Positions 1 through 7,966 of a DNA stretch of 54,788 nt are shown here, piece by piece (position 1 is the stretch's first letter; each line of letters begins with the position of its first letter). Origin of the DNA: Alloyangia mangrovi. GTDB taxonomy: Bacteria > Pseudomonadota > Alphaproteobacteria > Rhodobacterales > Rhodobacteraceae. Both the position numbers and the translations under genes were made by a program. The notes under the pieces are model-generated. The model searched no databases and was not told where the DNA came from. It saw nothing but the letters and a program-made list of their open reading frames with translations. The stretch is taken from assembly GCF_002300555.2 (NCBI RefSeq), contig NZ_NTHN02000036.1:1-54788 (forward strand), written 5' to 3'.

Positions 1-342
1 CCGAGGTCGAGGCCTTCATCTCCGCCCGGCGCCCCCGACGCGCCCGCGCTGCCGGCCGAGGAGCTGCGGCTGCTTCTGATCGGCGCCATGGCCAACGAGG
101 GCGCGCGGATGCTGGCCACGGGCATGCTGCAGCGCGCCTCCGATCTCGATCTGGTGGCACTGCAAGTGCTGGAGATGCCGCGCTGGCGCGGCGGGCCGAT
201 GCAGGTGGCGATGCGCCTCGGGCCTCGGAAACTGCGCGAGGCGCTGGCCGGGGTGGCGCATCCCGACCGCGCCTTCTGGGCACCGCAGCCGCTCTGGGAC
301 GATCTGGTCACCACGCGCGCGGCGGACTGGCCGCAGCGGTAG
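1..342 (+). CDS. 3-hydroxyacyl-CoA dehydrogenase / enoyl-CoA hydratase (FadJ/FadB-like), C-terminal fragment
   Basis: This is the 3' end of a fatty-acid beta-oxidation multifunctional enzyme that starts outside the window. The stretch [19 protein letters not shown] followed by PRWRGGPM is typical of the C-terminal 3-hydroxyacyl-CoA dehydrogenase domain of the FadB/FadJ family. It ends with a TAG stop at 340-342. The first ~35 bases read as [11 protein letters not shown] in frame 3, while the rest reads in frame 1. Removing one C from the C5 run at 32-36 joins them as [15 protein letters not shown], so a one-base insertion is likely here. The family assignment is good. Substrate range cannot be told from the fragment. 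Confidence 0.8.
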   Translation, partial: PRSRPSSPPGAPDAPALPAEELRLLLIGAMANEGARMLATGMLQRASDLDLVALQVLEMPRWRGGPMQVAMRLGPRKLREALAGVAHPDRAFWAPQPLWDDLVTTRAADWPQR

Positions 343-352
343 GTCTGCGGGC

Positions 353-568
353 TCAGCCGAGCAGGATGCCGACCATCACCATGGCCAGGCCGAAGACCGA
401 CAGCAGCAGCGTCGCCATGTTCAGCGGCACGATCTTGCGCATAACCTCGCGCAGCCCGTCGTCGTCGAGCCCGGCGCGCTTGGCGCTCCAGACCTTGATG
501 ATGCATCCGAAAAGCCCCAGGAGCCCCGCGAGCGAGACCGCCGCACCCAGCCAGATCAGCCATTCCAT
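353..568 (-). CDS. small two-helix membrane protein, hypothetical
   Basis: A 71-residue protein with two hydrophobic segments, at about residues 3-27 ([20 protein letters not shown]) and 50-70 ([20 protein letters not shown]). They are joined by a charged loop containing [18 protein letters not shown], so it is probably an inner-membrane hairpin. It is convergent with the FadJ-like gene, with only 10 bases between stops, and divergent from the GapR-family gene. I recognise it only as a conserved hypothetical of the kind seen in Rhodobacteraceae. No function can be given. Confidence 0.7.
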   Translation of the reverse strand: MEWLIWLGAAVSLAGLLGLFGCIIKVWSAKRAGLDDDGLREVMRKIVPLNMATLLLSVFGLAMVMVGILLG

Positions 569-748
569 GCCGCACTATCCTCCGTTCGCGCCGCCCTTCG
601 GCGCTTTCGGGGCGGGTACTGCATCGCCGCCCGCCTCGCAACCCTCGGCGGCATCTGCCCGGCGCGCCGGATCGGGCTTGATGAGGGCGGCGCCGGGGGG
701 GTAGTCAAACCGGCGATACCGGCAGAAAACCTGGCAGGAGTTGATGAG

Positions 749-1006
749 ATGCAGGACAATGGTTCCGACGCCTATGGCGTCGCCGCAGGCGAGCTGAAGC
801 AGTTCATCGAGCGCTTCGAGCGGCTCGAGATGGAAAAGAAGGAAATCGCCGACCAGCAGAAAGAGGTCATGGCCGAGGCAAAGGGCCGCGGCTACGACAC
901 CAAGGTGATGCGCAAGGTCATCGCGCTGCGCAAGCGCGACAAGGACGACATCGCCGAGGAAGAGGCGGTGCTGGAAATGTACAAGGCCGCGCTCGGCATG
1001 GACTGA
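749..1006 (+). CDS. GapR-family DNA-binding protein (DUF2312 / UPF0335)
   Basis: An 85-residue, strongly charged helical protein. The segment [21 protein letters not shown] and the later [16 protein letters not shown] and YKAALGM are hallmarks of the DUF2312/UPF0335 family, which includes Caulobacter GapR. GapR is known as a nucleoid-associated protein that clamps overtwisted DNA ahead of replication and transcription. The length is normal for the family. The ATG is preceded by AGGAG with 8 bases of spacing. The function here is inferred from family membership. Confidence 0.9.
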   Translation: MQDNGSDAYGVAAGELKQFIERFERLEMEKKEIADQQKEVMAEAKGRGYDTKVMRKVIALRKRDKDDIAEEEAVLEMYKAALGMD

Positions 1007-1100
1007 GCCGCCGCGCCAGCCCCTCGAAAATCCCGGACCGGGGCACGCGCCCCGGTTCCAGGCCAGATAATACCAGACCGGACCGGAGGCGGGACCTCCC

Positions 1101-1162
1101 GCCCTTCTTCTAGGCAAAAATATCCCGGGGGAGCCGCGCAGCGGCGGGGGCGGAGCCCCCTG
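1101..1162. repeat. dispersed intergenic repeat, copy 1
   Basis: Between the GapR-family gene and the sulfotransferase-like gene lies a G/C-rich element: a TAGGCAAAAA box, then CCCGGGGGAGCCGCGC, then GGCGGGGGCGGAGCCCCCT. The same elements occur in inverse orientation at about 40171-40237. This is a dispersed non-coding repeat. Its position after stop codons suggests a role in transcript ends or only passive spread; that is inference. Confidence 0.6.
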
Positions 1163-1185
1163 TTCTCCGACGTGCACGCGCCGAT

Positions 1186-2067
1186 TCAGGGCGTCAGCAC
1201 CCGCACCCCGTCCATCTGCGCCAACTGCCACAGATCCTCGTCGTAGAGCCCGGTGAGCATGTCGACATAGGCCTCGTCCCAGCCCGGCATGTCGAGTTCT
1301 TCCTCCATCGCCCCGGGCAGGGCGTATTTCTCCAGGAAGGCCGTCATCACCCGGCGCTTCTGCGCCTCGCTGACCGTGGGGTTCTCGCGCAGGAAGCCGC
1401 GGAAGCGCTGCATCGCCTCGGGGCTGACGAGTTCGGAGAAGATATCGAAGCTGCCGGTGATCTTCCGCTCGGGCTCGATCCCCGCGGCCTCGCGCAGGAT
1501 CTTCCCCCAGAGCAGCGGCGTGTCCTCGTTGCACCAGAGCGTGATCGGCACATCGGGCAGGTCGCGCCGCAGCCGCATGACGAGATCGGACCAGCGCAGC
1601 TGCATCGGGTCGGCGCCCGACAGGAAGCTCTCGAGCGTCTGGTGCGGCGTGGCGCGCAGCATCGCGGGCAGCCATGTGGCGAAATCGCGCAGCCCGAGGA
1701 AAATCTGCAGATCGTCCCCCTCGAAGAGCCGGGCGATCGCCTTCAGCCGCCGTTCGGCCTTGCGATAGAGCGTGCCGCCCTCCAGCGCGAGCTTCGGCAC
1801 GGATAACAGCGTCTCGTGGCTCAGGATGAGCCGCGTGACCTGCCCGGGATCCTCGCTGAGGATGGCGTCGAGCAGCACCTCGCGCGCTTCGGGCGCCGGG
1901 TCCTCTGCACCGAGCGCGCCGATGGCCTCCGAAAGCAGCATGCGGTAGCGCGAGGGGCCGGGGACGGCGATGCCCTCGCGGTGAAACTCGCCTGCATTGC
2001 GCAGCAGGCCCTTGAGCAGGCGATCCTCGTCCGTGCATTGCGCGCCGATATGGAGAATGACCTGCAT
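1186..2067 (-). CDS. sulfotransferase-like conserved hypothetical protein
   Basis: A protein of about 293 residues beginning MQVILHIGAQCTDEDRLLKGLL. The N-terminal shape (ILHIG, then a helix, then GIAVPGPSRYR) resembles bacterial sulfotransferase-fold proteins that open with HIGxHKTGTT, but the P-loop serine/threonines for PAPS binding are missing. Catalysis is therefore doubtful and it may be a derived, non-enzymatic member. I chose the ATG at 2067; a GTG three codons upstream (2076) is also possible and neither has a strong Shine-Dalgarno. It is divergent from the ABC permease. Confidence is high that it is a gene and low on function. Confidence 0.65.
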   Translation of the reverse strand: MQVILHIGAQCTDEDRLLKGLLRNAGEFHREGIAVPGPSRYRMLLSEAIGALGAEDPAPEAREVLLDAILSEDPGQVTRLILSHETLLSVPKLALEGGTLYRKAERRLKAIARLFEGDDLQIFLGLRDFATWLPAMLRATPHQTLESFLSGADPMQLRWSDLVMRLRRDLPDVPITLWCNEDTPLLWGKILREAAGIEPERKITGSFDIFSELVSPEAMQRFRGFLRENPTVSEAQKRRVMTAFLEKYALPGAMEEELDMPGWDEAYVDMLTGLYDEDLWQLAQMDGVRVLTP

Positions 2068-2162
2068 GACCTGCACTTTCGGTTACCAACGGCAGGCACT
2101 ATACCCGGATGAGAGCCAAGGAAAACCGCGCGCCGCCCGGGGCGGATCACGAAGGAGCCCTC

Positions 2163-3830
2163 ATGAGCCTTGCCGACAACAGCGCCCCGCGCCGCGCCCG
2201 ACTTTCGCTGGCGCGGGCCTTGCCGAACCCCTGGTCGCTCGGCGCCGCGCTGATTGCCGCTGTGGTGATCGCGCCGATCCTGGCGGTGCTGTGGATCGCG
2301 CTGTTCCCGTCGGAAAACATCTGGCCGCATCTCATTTCGACAACTCTGCCGCGCTATTTCGGCAATACGCTCAAGCTGATGGCGGGGGTCGGGCTGCTGG
2401 CCGGGGCGGCAGGCTCGGGCGCGGCCTGGCTGGTGGCGCGCTACGAGTTCCCGGGGCGGCGCTGGCTCGAATGGCTGCTGCTGCTGCCGCTGGCGATCCC
2501 GGCCTACGTGGGCGCCTACGCGCTGGTCGATTTCCTCGAATACGCCGGGCCGGTGCAGACCGGGCTGCGCGAACTCTTCGGCTGGAAGACCTCGCGCGAC
2601 TACTGGTTCCCCGAGATCCGCTCGATGGGGGCGGCGATCATTGTGCTCTCGGCGGCGCTTTATCCTTACGTCTACCTGCTGGCCCGCAACGCCTTCCGCG
2701 AGCAACCGGGCAGCGCCGACGAGGTGGCGCGTTCGCTGGGGCAAGGTGCCTTTGCGCGCTTCTGGCGCGTCGGCCTGCCGCTCGCGCGCCCGGCCATCGC
2801 CGCGGGCATGGCGATCGCCATGATGGAGGCGGTGAACGATTTCGGCACGGTGGATTACTTCTCGGTGCAGACGCTGACCACCGGCATCTTCAGCGTCTGG
2901 CTGCAGAGCAACAACGCCGGAGGAGCGGCGCAGATCGCTGGCACGGTGCTGGCGCTGGTCATCGTGCTGGTGCTGCTCGAGAAGGGCTCGCGCCGCCGCA
3001 TGCGCTTCTTCAACCTCTCTTCGCGGCACCGCCCGGTGGCGCGCACCGCGCTGCGCGGTGCCACCGGGATCGGCGCGACGCTGGCCTGCCTGATCCCCTT
3101 CGGCATGGGGTTCGTGCTGCCCGCCTGGGTGATCCTTGGCCATGCGATCGACAACGCGCGGGCCTGGGCCGACCCGAGGCTCTGGCAGGCCGGGGTGCAC
3201 ACGCTCACCGTTGGCGGCATCGCGGCAGTTCTCACGGTGCTCGGCGGGATCTTCCTGGTCTACGGCGTACGCTTGTCGGGCCGGCAATTGCCGCGCCTTC
3301 TGCTGCCGATTTCGACCATCGGCTACGCCGCGCCGGGAGCTGTGCTGGGGGTGGGAATCCTGATTCCGCTGGCCGCTGTGGACCATGTGCTCGCCGACAC
3401 GGTGGAGGCCGCGACCGGCATCGACATGGGCCTGGTGCTGACCGGGTCGGCCTTTGCGCTTGTTCTTTCCTATTTCGTCCGCTTCTTCGCCATCGCGCAG
3501 GGCGCGGCGGATGCGGCGATGGGGCGGATCTCGCCCAATCTCGCCCGCGCCGCCCGCTCGCTCGGCCGTACCCAGGGACAGACGTTGCGCGAGGTGTACT
3601 ACCCGCTGATGCGCGGCTCGGTCGCCTCGGCGCTGCTGCTGGTCTTCGTCGATTGTGTCAAGGAGCTTCCTGCCACGCTGCTGCTGCGCCCGTTCAACTA
3701 CGAGACCCTTGCCACGCGTGTGCATGACCAGGCCTCGCTGGAGAACCTCGGAGGCGCCGCCCCGGCGGCGGTGCTGGTGATCGGCGTGGGGTTGGCGGCG
3801 GTGGGACTCCTGGCTCGCGCAAATCGCTGA
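2163..3830 (+). CDS. ABC transporter permease, two fused domains (AfuB/FbpB type, Fe3+ family)
   Basis: About 555 residues with two repeated permease domains. Each carries the cytoplasmic loop that docks on the ATPase: ARSLGQGAFARFWRVGLP in the first half and RAARSLGRTQGQTLREVYYP in the second. Duplicated permeases of this layout (AfuB, FbpB, SfuB) import ferric iron with a periplasmic binding protein. The ATG at 2163 follows AAGGAG with ideal spacing, which is preferred over an upstream in-frame ATG at 2109. No binding protein or ATPase lies beside it; the next gene is the tRNA-Thr that received the island. The substrate is inferred from the family. Confidence 0.85.
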   Translation: MSLADNSAPRRARLSLARALPNPWSLGAALIAAVVIAPILAVLWIALFPSENIWPHLISTTLPRYFGNTLKLMAGVGLLAGAAGSGAAWLVARYEFPGRRWLEWLLLLPLAIPAYVGAYALVDFLEYAGPVQTGLRELFGWKTSRDYWFPEIRSMGAAIIVLSAALYPYVYLLARNAFREQPGSADEVARSLGQGAFARFWRVGLPLARPAIAAGMAIAMMEAVNDFGTVDYFSVQTLTTGIFSVWLQSNNAGGAAQIAGTVLALVIVLVLLEKGSRRRMRFFNLSSRHRPVARTALRGATGIGATLACLIPFGMGFVLPAWVILGHAIDNARAWADPRLWQAGVHTLTVGGIAAVLTVLGGIFLVYGVRLSGRQLPRLLLPISTIGYAAPGAVLGVGILIPLAAVDHVLADTVEAATGIDMGLVLTGSAFALVLSYFVRFFAIAQGAADAAMGRISPNLARAARSLGRTQGQTLREVYYPLMRGSVASALLLVFVDCVKELPATLLLRPFNYETLATRVHDQASLENLGGAAPAAVLVIGVGLAAVGLLARANR

Positions 3831-3879
3831 ATCGCTCTTGCACAAGGGGGCGAAGCTGGCATATGCCTCTGCCCACGGT

Positions 3880-3955
3880 GCCCCTATAGCTCAGCTGGTA
3901 GAGCAACTGATTTGTAATCAGTAGGTCCGCGGTTCGAGTCCGTGTGGGGGCACCA
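3880..3955 (+). tRNA. tRNA-Thr (anticodon TGT)
   Basis: A complete 76-base cloverleaf. The acceptor arm GCCCCTA pairs with TGGGGGC, the D arm is GCTC...GAGC, the anticodon stem ACTGA/TCAGT encloses loop TTTGTAA with anticodon TGT, and the T arm contains GGTTCGAGTCC. CCA is encoded at 3953-3955. Its 3' two thirds are repeated exactly at 32467-32515, which marks it as the integration site of the island. Confidence 0.97.
3907..3955 (+). repeat. left attachment site (att repeat, inside tRNA-Thr)
   Basis: A 49-bp sequence from the anticodon stem (starting CTGATTTGTAATCAG) through the encoded CCA end. It is identical to 32467-32515 and diverges immediately on both sides (A versus C before it, T versus G after it). 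Tyrosine integrases commonly use tRNA 3' ends in this way. Confidence 0.92.
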
Positions 3956-4660
3956 TTTTTCCTAAGACTTCGGTCGTGATGCCATATTTTATCATGGTTC
4001 CAGAGGTCCAGTGAACCAAGAACTCGCGTGCGCATTCTCTTGGCGCACTTGCAGGCATCGCGGCGCTCTTCCTCGCTTTTCACCACTTGGTCTCGGTCAA
4101 CGCCGCTTATCAGGCAGTATTGAGTCAGATGAATTGCTGCAATTGCCCGTCTTGGTAGCGATGCTTTTCCTTGAGGTGGAGCCTGAGAAGCACGCCTTTG
4201 CCACGTCTTGTTATCGCTTTGCGGGGGTCCAAACCTTCCATACTTCGAAGACCTATTCCTGCCTGAAAATAGGTTAGCTGCGACCCTCAAAAGCACGGCC
4301 CGGACTGGGCGATCTCTTGCTTGGATAGTATGTGGCGAAGAATTCTTGGGCCAGACGCTGACCTGCCGCTGTCGTCCTCCATTCTTCCAATCGCCGAACC
4401 ATTTCTGCGCGCATTCGCGAGTTAACAATGAGCTGCAAGAAGTGTCTTCGTAAAAATGAAGATTCTGAAAAGGACCTCATTTCATTTGGTAAAATATCGT
4501 TCGCGTTCGTCGGTTTTCGTCTTTGCGACCCGCCCCGAGGTGAGCGGGCTCGAAAGACGAAAGACCGCGTCACGCAATACGCGCAGGAAGAAAGGAGGAG
4601 CCCCCGCCTGCGTGCTTGTCGTCCGTTTCGGGGGCGGCGTTTACAAGAAAGGACGTTCGA
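3956..4660. other. gene-poor left end of the island
   Basis: About 700 bases with no reading frame that has a convincing start, ribosome site or recognisable product. Short open frames on both strands overlap each other and look like noise. No clear repeat or origin-like motif was seen. Confidence 0.5.
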
Positions 4661-5032
4661 ATGAACGCCATTCAGAAACGTGCGGTGGTACAGGCCTTCC
4701 TCGCACGTCACGATCTCGATCTTCAGCATTCCTGCCTGCAGCTCGGCGGTGCGCCGGCCCTCGGCAGGTTGCAGCGGTTCCGCCGCGCGGTGGCCGTCGC
4801 AACGCGGCTCACCACGGGCCACCGCCGGGAGCTCGGCTGGCTGCAGCGGTTGTTGTTGGCCGAGCACGGGAAGGAGGTTGGTTTCGACGAGGTGGATTTC
4901 TTCCACGATATCGACCCGGCGGACCCATCGATCCTGACCATCTGCCTGCTCACCGAGGCCCTTGCCGAGGTGATCTCTGCCCTGGGAAACCCTGGGGGCG
5001 CGCAGGGCTCCGATGAAGCAGCTGCTGCATGA
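4661..5032 (+). CDS. hypothetical protein, island left end
   Basis: A 123-residue soluble protein beginning MNAIQKRAVVQAFLARHDLDL, with an acidic stretch EVDFFHDIDPADPS near residue 90 and a small-residue tail. The ATG follows AAAGGA at good spacing. It lies 11 bases upstream of the next gene, so the two are probably co-transcribed. No domain is recognised. Confidence 0.6.
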   Translation: MNAIQKRAVVQAFLARHDLDLQHSCLQLGGAPALGRLQRFRRAVAVATRLTTGHRRELGWLQRLLLAEHGKEVGFDEVDFFHDIDPADPSILTICLLTEALAEVISALGNPGGAQGSDEAAAA

Positions 5033-5043
5033 AGGAGGACAGC

Positions 5044-5445
5044 ATGAGCTATAACTACACGCGCCGCGAAGTGACCATCGAGTACCTCGCGGAACTGGTC
5101 ATCACCCATGCTGCCGGTCTTTCAGACTGCTGGCGCCCTGCCAGTCTCAACGTGGAAGGTCGTCGTCATCAGATGATGCTGGAGCGCTTTGCGCGTGGCG
5201 ACGTGCTCGACGACCGGGATGATGCCGCGCTCGAAGCCGTCGGCAAGGCCCTGATTGCCGACGTCGAGGGGATGCTGCCAGGGTATTCGGCGCTGATCCT
5301 GCGCGGTGACACTCGCGAAGACGTGTACGTCAATGCCGAGATCCAGCGGCGTCATGACATGCTGATTCGATGGCAGGAATTCCGCGATGCCCGCAACCGT
5401 TTGCGCGGCAAGGTTCGGGCAATGCGCCTTCTTGCGGACCTTTGA
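5044..5445 (+). CDS. hypothetical protein, island left end
   Basis: A 133-residue, mainly helical, charged protein (MSYNYTRREVTIEYLAELV; later RRHDMLIRWQEFRDARNRLR). The ATG at 5044 has a strong AAGGAGG five bases upstream, favouring it over an in-frame ATG at 5029. It follows the previous gene by 11 bases and is followed by a perfect hairpin at 5450-5484, so the pair forms a plausible two-gene operon. No family is recognised. Confidence 0.65.
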   Translation: MSYNYTRREVTIEYLAELVITHAAGLSDCWRPASLNVEGRRHQMMLERFARGDVLDDRDDAALEAVGKALIADVEGMLPGYSALILRGDTREDVYVNAEIQRRHDMLIRWQEFRDARNRLRGKVRAMRLLADL

Positions 5446-5449
5446 AGGC

Positions 5450-5484
5450 AATGGCGGCCAGGCGTGACGCCTGGCCGCCATTGG
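5450..5484. terminator. perfect 16-bp inverted repeat with 3-base loop
   Basis: CAATGGCGGCCAGGCG, loop TGA, then its exact reverse complement. It starts five bases after the stop of the upstream gene. There is no T tract on either side, so it is either a factor-assisted terminator or a cruciform or protein-binding palindrome. Confidence 0.55.
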
Positions 5485-5651
5485 GTGCAGAATTGCGTGC
5501 CACGCACCTCCGGGCACCGCTCTTGTCCGGCGCGGTGCACCATTTCTGGGTTTTTCTGGCATCGGAGGGCCGGGCGCCGCGTACTTTCCAAGTCCCGCAG
5601 TCCCATTTTCCGGTCTATGCTATCGTAGATTTTGGCGCACAGGAGTGCATC

Positions 5652-5975
5652 GTGACAGACGAACATGAGCGCAAGAGACGTCATGCTATCAACGCCTTGA
5701 AGGGTATCCTGAAAGATGTGCCCATGAGCGAGCCGCCCGAAGACATGACCTTGGGCGGCAGGGGCATCCGGAATGCCCCGCGGACTCCGCCGGAAGAGCC
5801 TACACCGGAACTCGAGGCGGAGATGGACGCTCGTCAGGATGCCTACCGTGCCGGTGAGGTCGGTGAGCCGCCGCTGCTCGAATTCTCGAAGTGGTATCGG
5901 GAGGCGAGGGGTCGGACACCGGCGCATTACCAAGCGGTGTTGAAGCCGAAGAACTGGAAAGGTGATGACTCATAA
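5652..5975 (+). CDS. hypothetical acidic protein
   Basis: A 107-residue protein from a GTG start with AGGAG six bases upstream. It is rich in proline and acidic residues in the middle (PPEDMTLGGRG and PRTPPEEPTPELEAEMDA) and ends with FSKWYREARGRTPAHYQAVL. No domain is recognised and the central part looks disordered. Its last codons overlap the start of a short truncated frame at 5965. Confidence 0.55.
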   Translation: MTDEHERKRRHAINALKGILKDVPMSEPPEDMTLGGRGIRNAPRTPPEEPTPELEAEMDARQDAYRAGEVGEPPLLEFSKWYREARGRTPAHYQAVLKPKNWKGDDS

Positions 5976-6055
5976 TGAAGAGATTCAGGCCTTCCTGGCC
6001 GACGTTCTGGCGCTATATCGCGGACACGGTCTGGAGAACCGTGGCGAAGCCGTAG
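5965..6055 (+). pseudogene. 5' remnant of a small gene cut by the IS91 fragment
   Basis: From the ATG at 5965 the frame reads MTHNEEIQAFLADVLALYRG, a well-formed helical start that overlaps the stop of the preceding gene. After about 30 codons the DNA becomes IS91-transposase sequence in another frame. It is probably the 5' end of a gene truncated by that insertion. Confidence 0.35.
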
Positions 6056-6337
6056 GTTGGAGGTCTGTCGCCGGACGGCACTCGGTGGGTGGCCTGCAAG
6101 CCGGGGTTCTTTCTGCACGTCCGACTGTTGTCACGTCTGTTTCGGCGCCTGTTCCTCGATGGGCGGCTGGTTCTGCATCGCGCCGGGGAACTGGCCTTCT
6201 ACGGCGATCTCGAACGACTGGCGCAGGCGGATGCCTTCATCGCCTGGCTCGCGCCATTCCGAAAATCCGAATGGGTGGTCTATGCCAAGCCGCCTTTCGG
6301 CGGCCCCGAGGCCGTGCTCGCCTACCTGAGCCGATAC
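6056..6337 (+). pseudogene. IS91-family transposase fragment
   Basis: Frame 2 reads DGTRWVACKPGFFLHVRLLS, then RLFRRLFLDG, LHRAGELAFYGDL and SEWVVYAKPPFGGPEAVLAY. This is the conserved internal part of IS91-type (Y2/HUH) transposases. An in-frame stop sits just upstream, and similarity ends at SRY around 6337, so the N-terminal zinc region and the catalytic tyrosines are both missing. It is a dead fragment immediately upstream of the CBASS operon. Confidence 0.8.
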
Positions 6338-6437
6338 AATGCACTCGACGTCTGCTATCTGCGCTTCTTGGACGCCGTAGCACAAGTCGGATGCCAGCGC
6401 TTCTGCGACATCCGTGAAAAACGCAGCATGACGTAAG

Positions 6438-6730
6438 GCGTCGACAGGAAGGGCGGTCTCCGGACTTTCTCTGCAAGTGCGAACCTAACTTGGTCAAGGT
6501 TCAGGACCTGACATTCAGTCAGGCCCAACTCCCCAGATCCAAGGAGGCCGAAACTGACCACGGCTTCCAAAAATTCGCCACCGGCGCGAGAAACCGGTTC
6601 ACTAAACGTAAAGCAGTGTTCTTCGCGGGGAGAGTTGGCGCACCTCAAATTGAAATTATGCACGCCCAAAGCGTTGCAATCTATCCGTAAGGAACTCACA
6701 TTGCGTGGGAACGAAAATGGAAAGTAAAGT
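6438..6730. promoter_or_regulatory. leader region of the CBASS operon
   Basis: About 290 bases between the IS91 fragment and the CD-NTase gene, more AT-rich than upstream sequence. It must contain the operon promoter, but I see no confident -35/-10 pair or operator. The CD-NTase ATG is preceded by GGAAAG. Confidence 0.4.
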
Positions 6731-7966
6731 ATGTCTGTAGCGATTACCAAACAGGCCGAAGCATATCTTGAGGCTTTGGCAGAGGCGCTCGAGATCCCAC
6801 TGGCACGCTACGAACAGGCGGAAACGAGCTATAAATCACTCGGTGACTGGCTGCATCGGGAGGCGTCCAGCGTCCGGGATCATGACCCGGATATCTTTAT
6901 ACAGGGCTCTTTTCGGCTCGGCACGGTTATCAGGCCGATGTCTGACGATGAAGAGTATGACGTGGACTGCGCCTGCTCGCTTACAAGTCTGAGCAAGTCG
7001 GATCTGTCTCAGTACGATCTGAAGGACATGCTGGGCAAAGAAATAAAGCTCTACCGTGAAAGCAAGGGCATCAAGAAACCGGTGCACGAAGGCCGACGGT
7101 GCTGGCGACTCGAATATGCCGATGGCGCCCAGTTCCATATGGACATCGTTCCCTGTATTCCAAACGCCGAAGATCAGCGACTGCTGCTTGAGACGCGCAA
7201 TCTCGATGCACAATTTTCCGACACGGCCATCGCAATCACGGATAATGAGGAACCGGCGTACTACGCCATCACAGACGAATGGCCACGTTCCAATCCGCGG
7301 GGATACGCGGAGTGGTTCAAATCGCGCATGGGCGACGTCTTCCTCCGCAGGCGTCAGAAGATCTTGAACGAAATGCGCGCGGAAGGTGTAGCCGCCAGTG
7401 TCGAAGACATCCCGACATATCGGGTGCGCACACCGCTGCAATCTACCATCATGATTTTGAAACGGCACCGCGACTCAATGTTCGCGGATGATCCGACAGA
7501 CAAGCCAATTTCGATCATAATTTCCTCTCTTGCCGCGCACGCTTACCAGAGCGAGGAAACGATTGGCTATGCGCTGCTGTCGATTCTGAGCCGGATGGAG
7601 GACGCAATTGAGCATGACGGGACAAAGTACATCATCAAGAACCCGACTGACGCGCTCGAAAACTTCGCTGATAAGTGGGAGGACCATCCGGAGCGCGCGG
7701 ATGCGTTCTTTGAATGGCTGAAGCAAGCGCGAGAGGATTTTTCCACCGCCGGTCGTCTGGTCGAACACAGGCGCATGGCAAATGTGCTGGCGAGCCGTAT
7801 GGGGCAAGGTCTCACCGATCGGGCAAGCAACCGTGTATTGCAGCCATCACGGCCAGGCTCGCCCAGCCTTGTGAAGGCTGCAGGGGTAGCTTCGGCGACC
7901 TCAGCCCCCAGTGTTTCCTTCGGAGACACACCTCGGACGCCCAAAAAGCCTGACGGTTTCGCATGA
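6731..7966 (+). CDS. cdn: CBASS CD-NTase (cGAS/DncV-like nucleotidyltransferase)
   Basis: A 411-residue cyclic-oligonucleotide synthase, the phage sensor and signal generator of the CBASS operon. The nucleotidyltransferase core is intact: G59-S60 in IQGSFRLGTVIRP, metal ligands D77 and D79 in EEYDVDCACS, and the third aspartate D138 in FHMDIVPCI. The C-terminal ~40 residues are proline/serine-rich and end ...PDGFA. In studied type II CBASS, Cap2 conjugates the small C-terminal residue of the CD-NTase to targets, which this tail would suit. The stop overlaps the next start (ATGA), indicating coupling with cap2. The clade and the nucleotide product cannot be assigned by eye. Confidence 0.93.
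   Translation: MSVAITKQAEAYLEALAEALEIPLARYEQAETSYKSLGDWLHREASSVRDHDPDIFIQGSFRLGTVIRPMSDDEEYDVDCACSLTSLSKSDLSQYDLKDMLGKEIKLYRESKGIKKPVHEGRRCWRLEYADGAQFHMDIVPCIPNAEDQRLLLETRNLDAQFSDTAIAITDNEEPAYYAITDEWPRSNPRGYAEWFKSRMGDVFLRRRQKILNEMRAEGVAASVEDIPTYRVRTPLQSTIMILKRHRDSMFADDPTDKPISIIISSLAAHAYQSEETIGYALLSILSRMEDAIEHDGTKYIIKNPTDALENFADKWEDHPERADAFFEWLKQAREDFSTAGRLVEHRRMANVLASRMGQGLTDRASNRVLQPSRPGSPSLVKAAGVASATSAPSVSFGDTPRTPKKPDGFA

Noticed and set aside
1821-3845. Long minus-strand open frame across the ABC permease
   Set aside because: It is Arg/His/Gln-rich shadow coding opposite a clear membrane protein with strong ribosome site and motifs.
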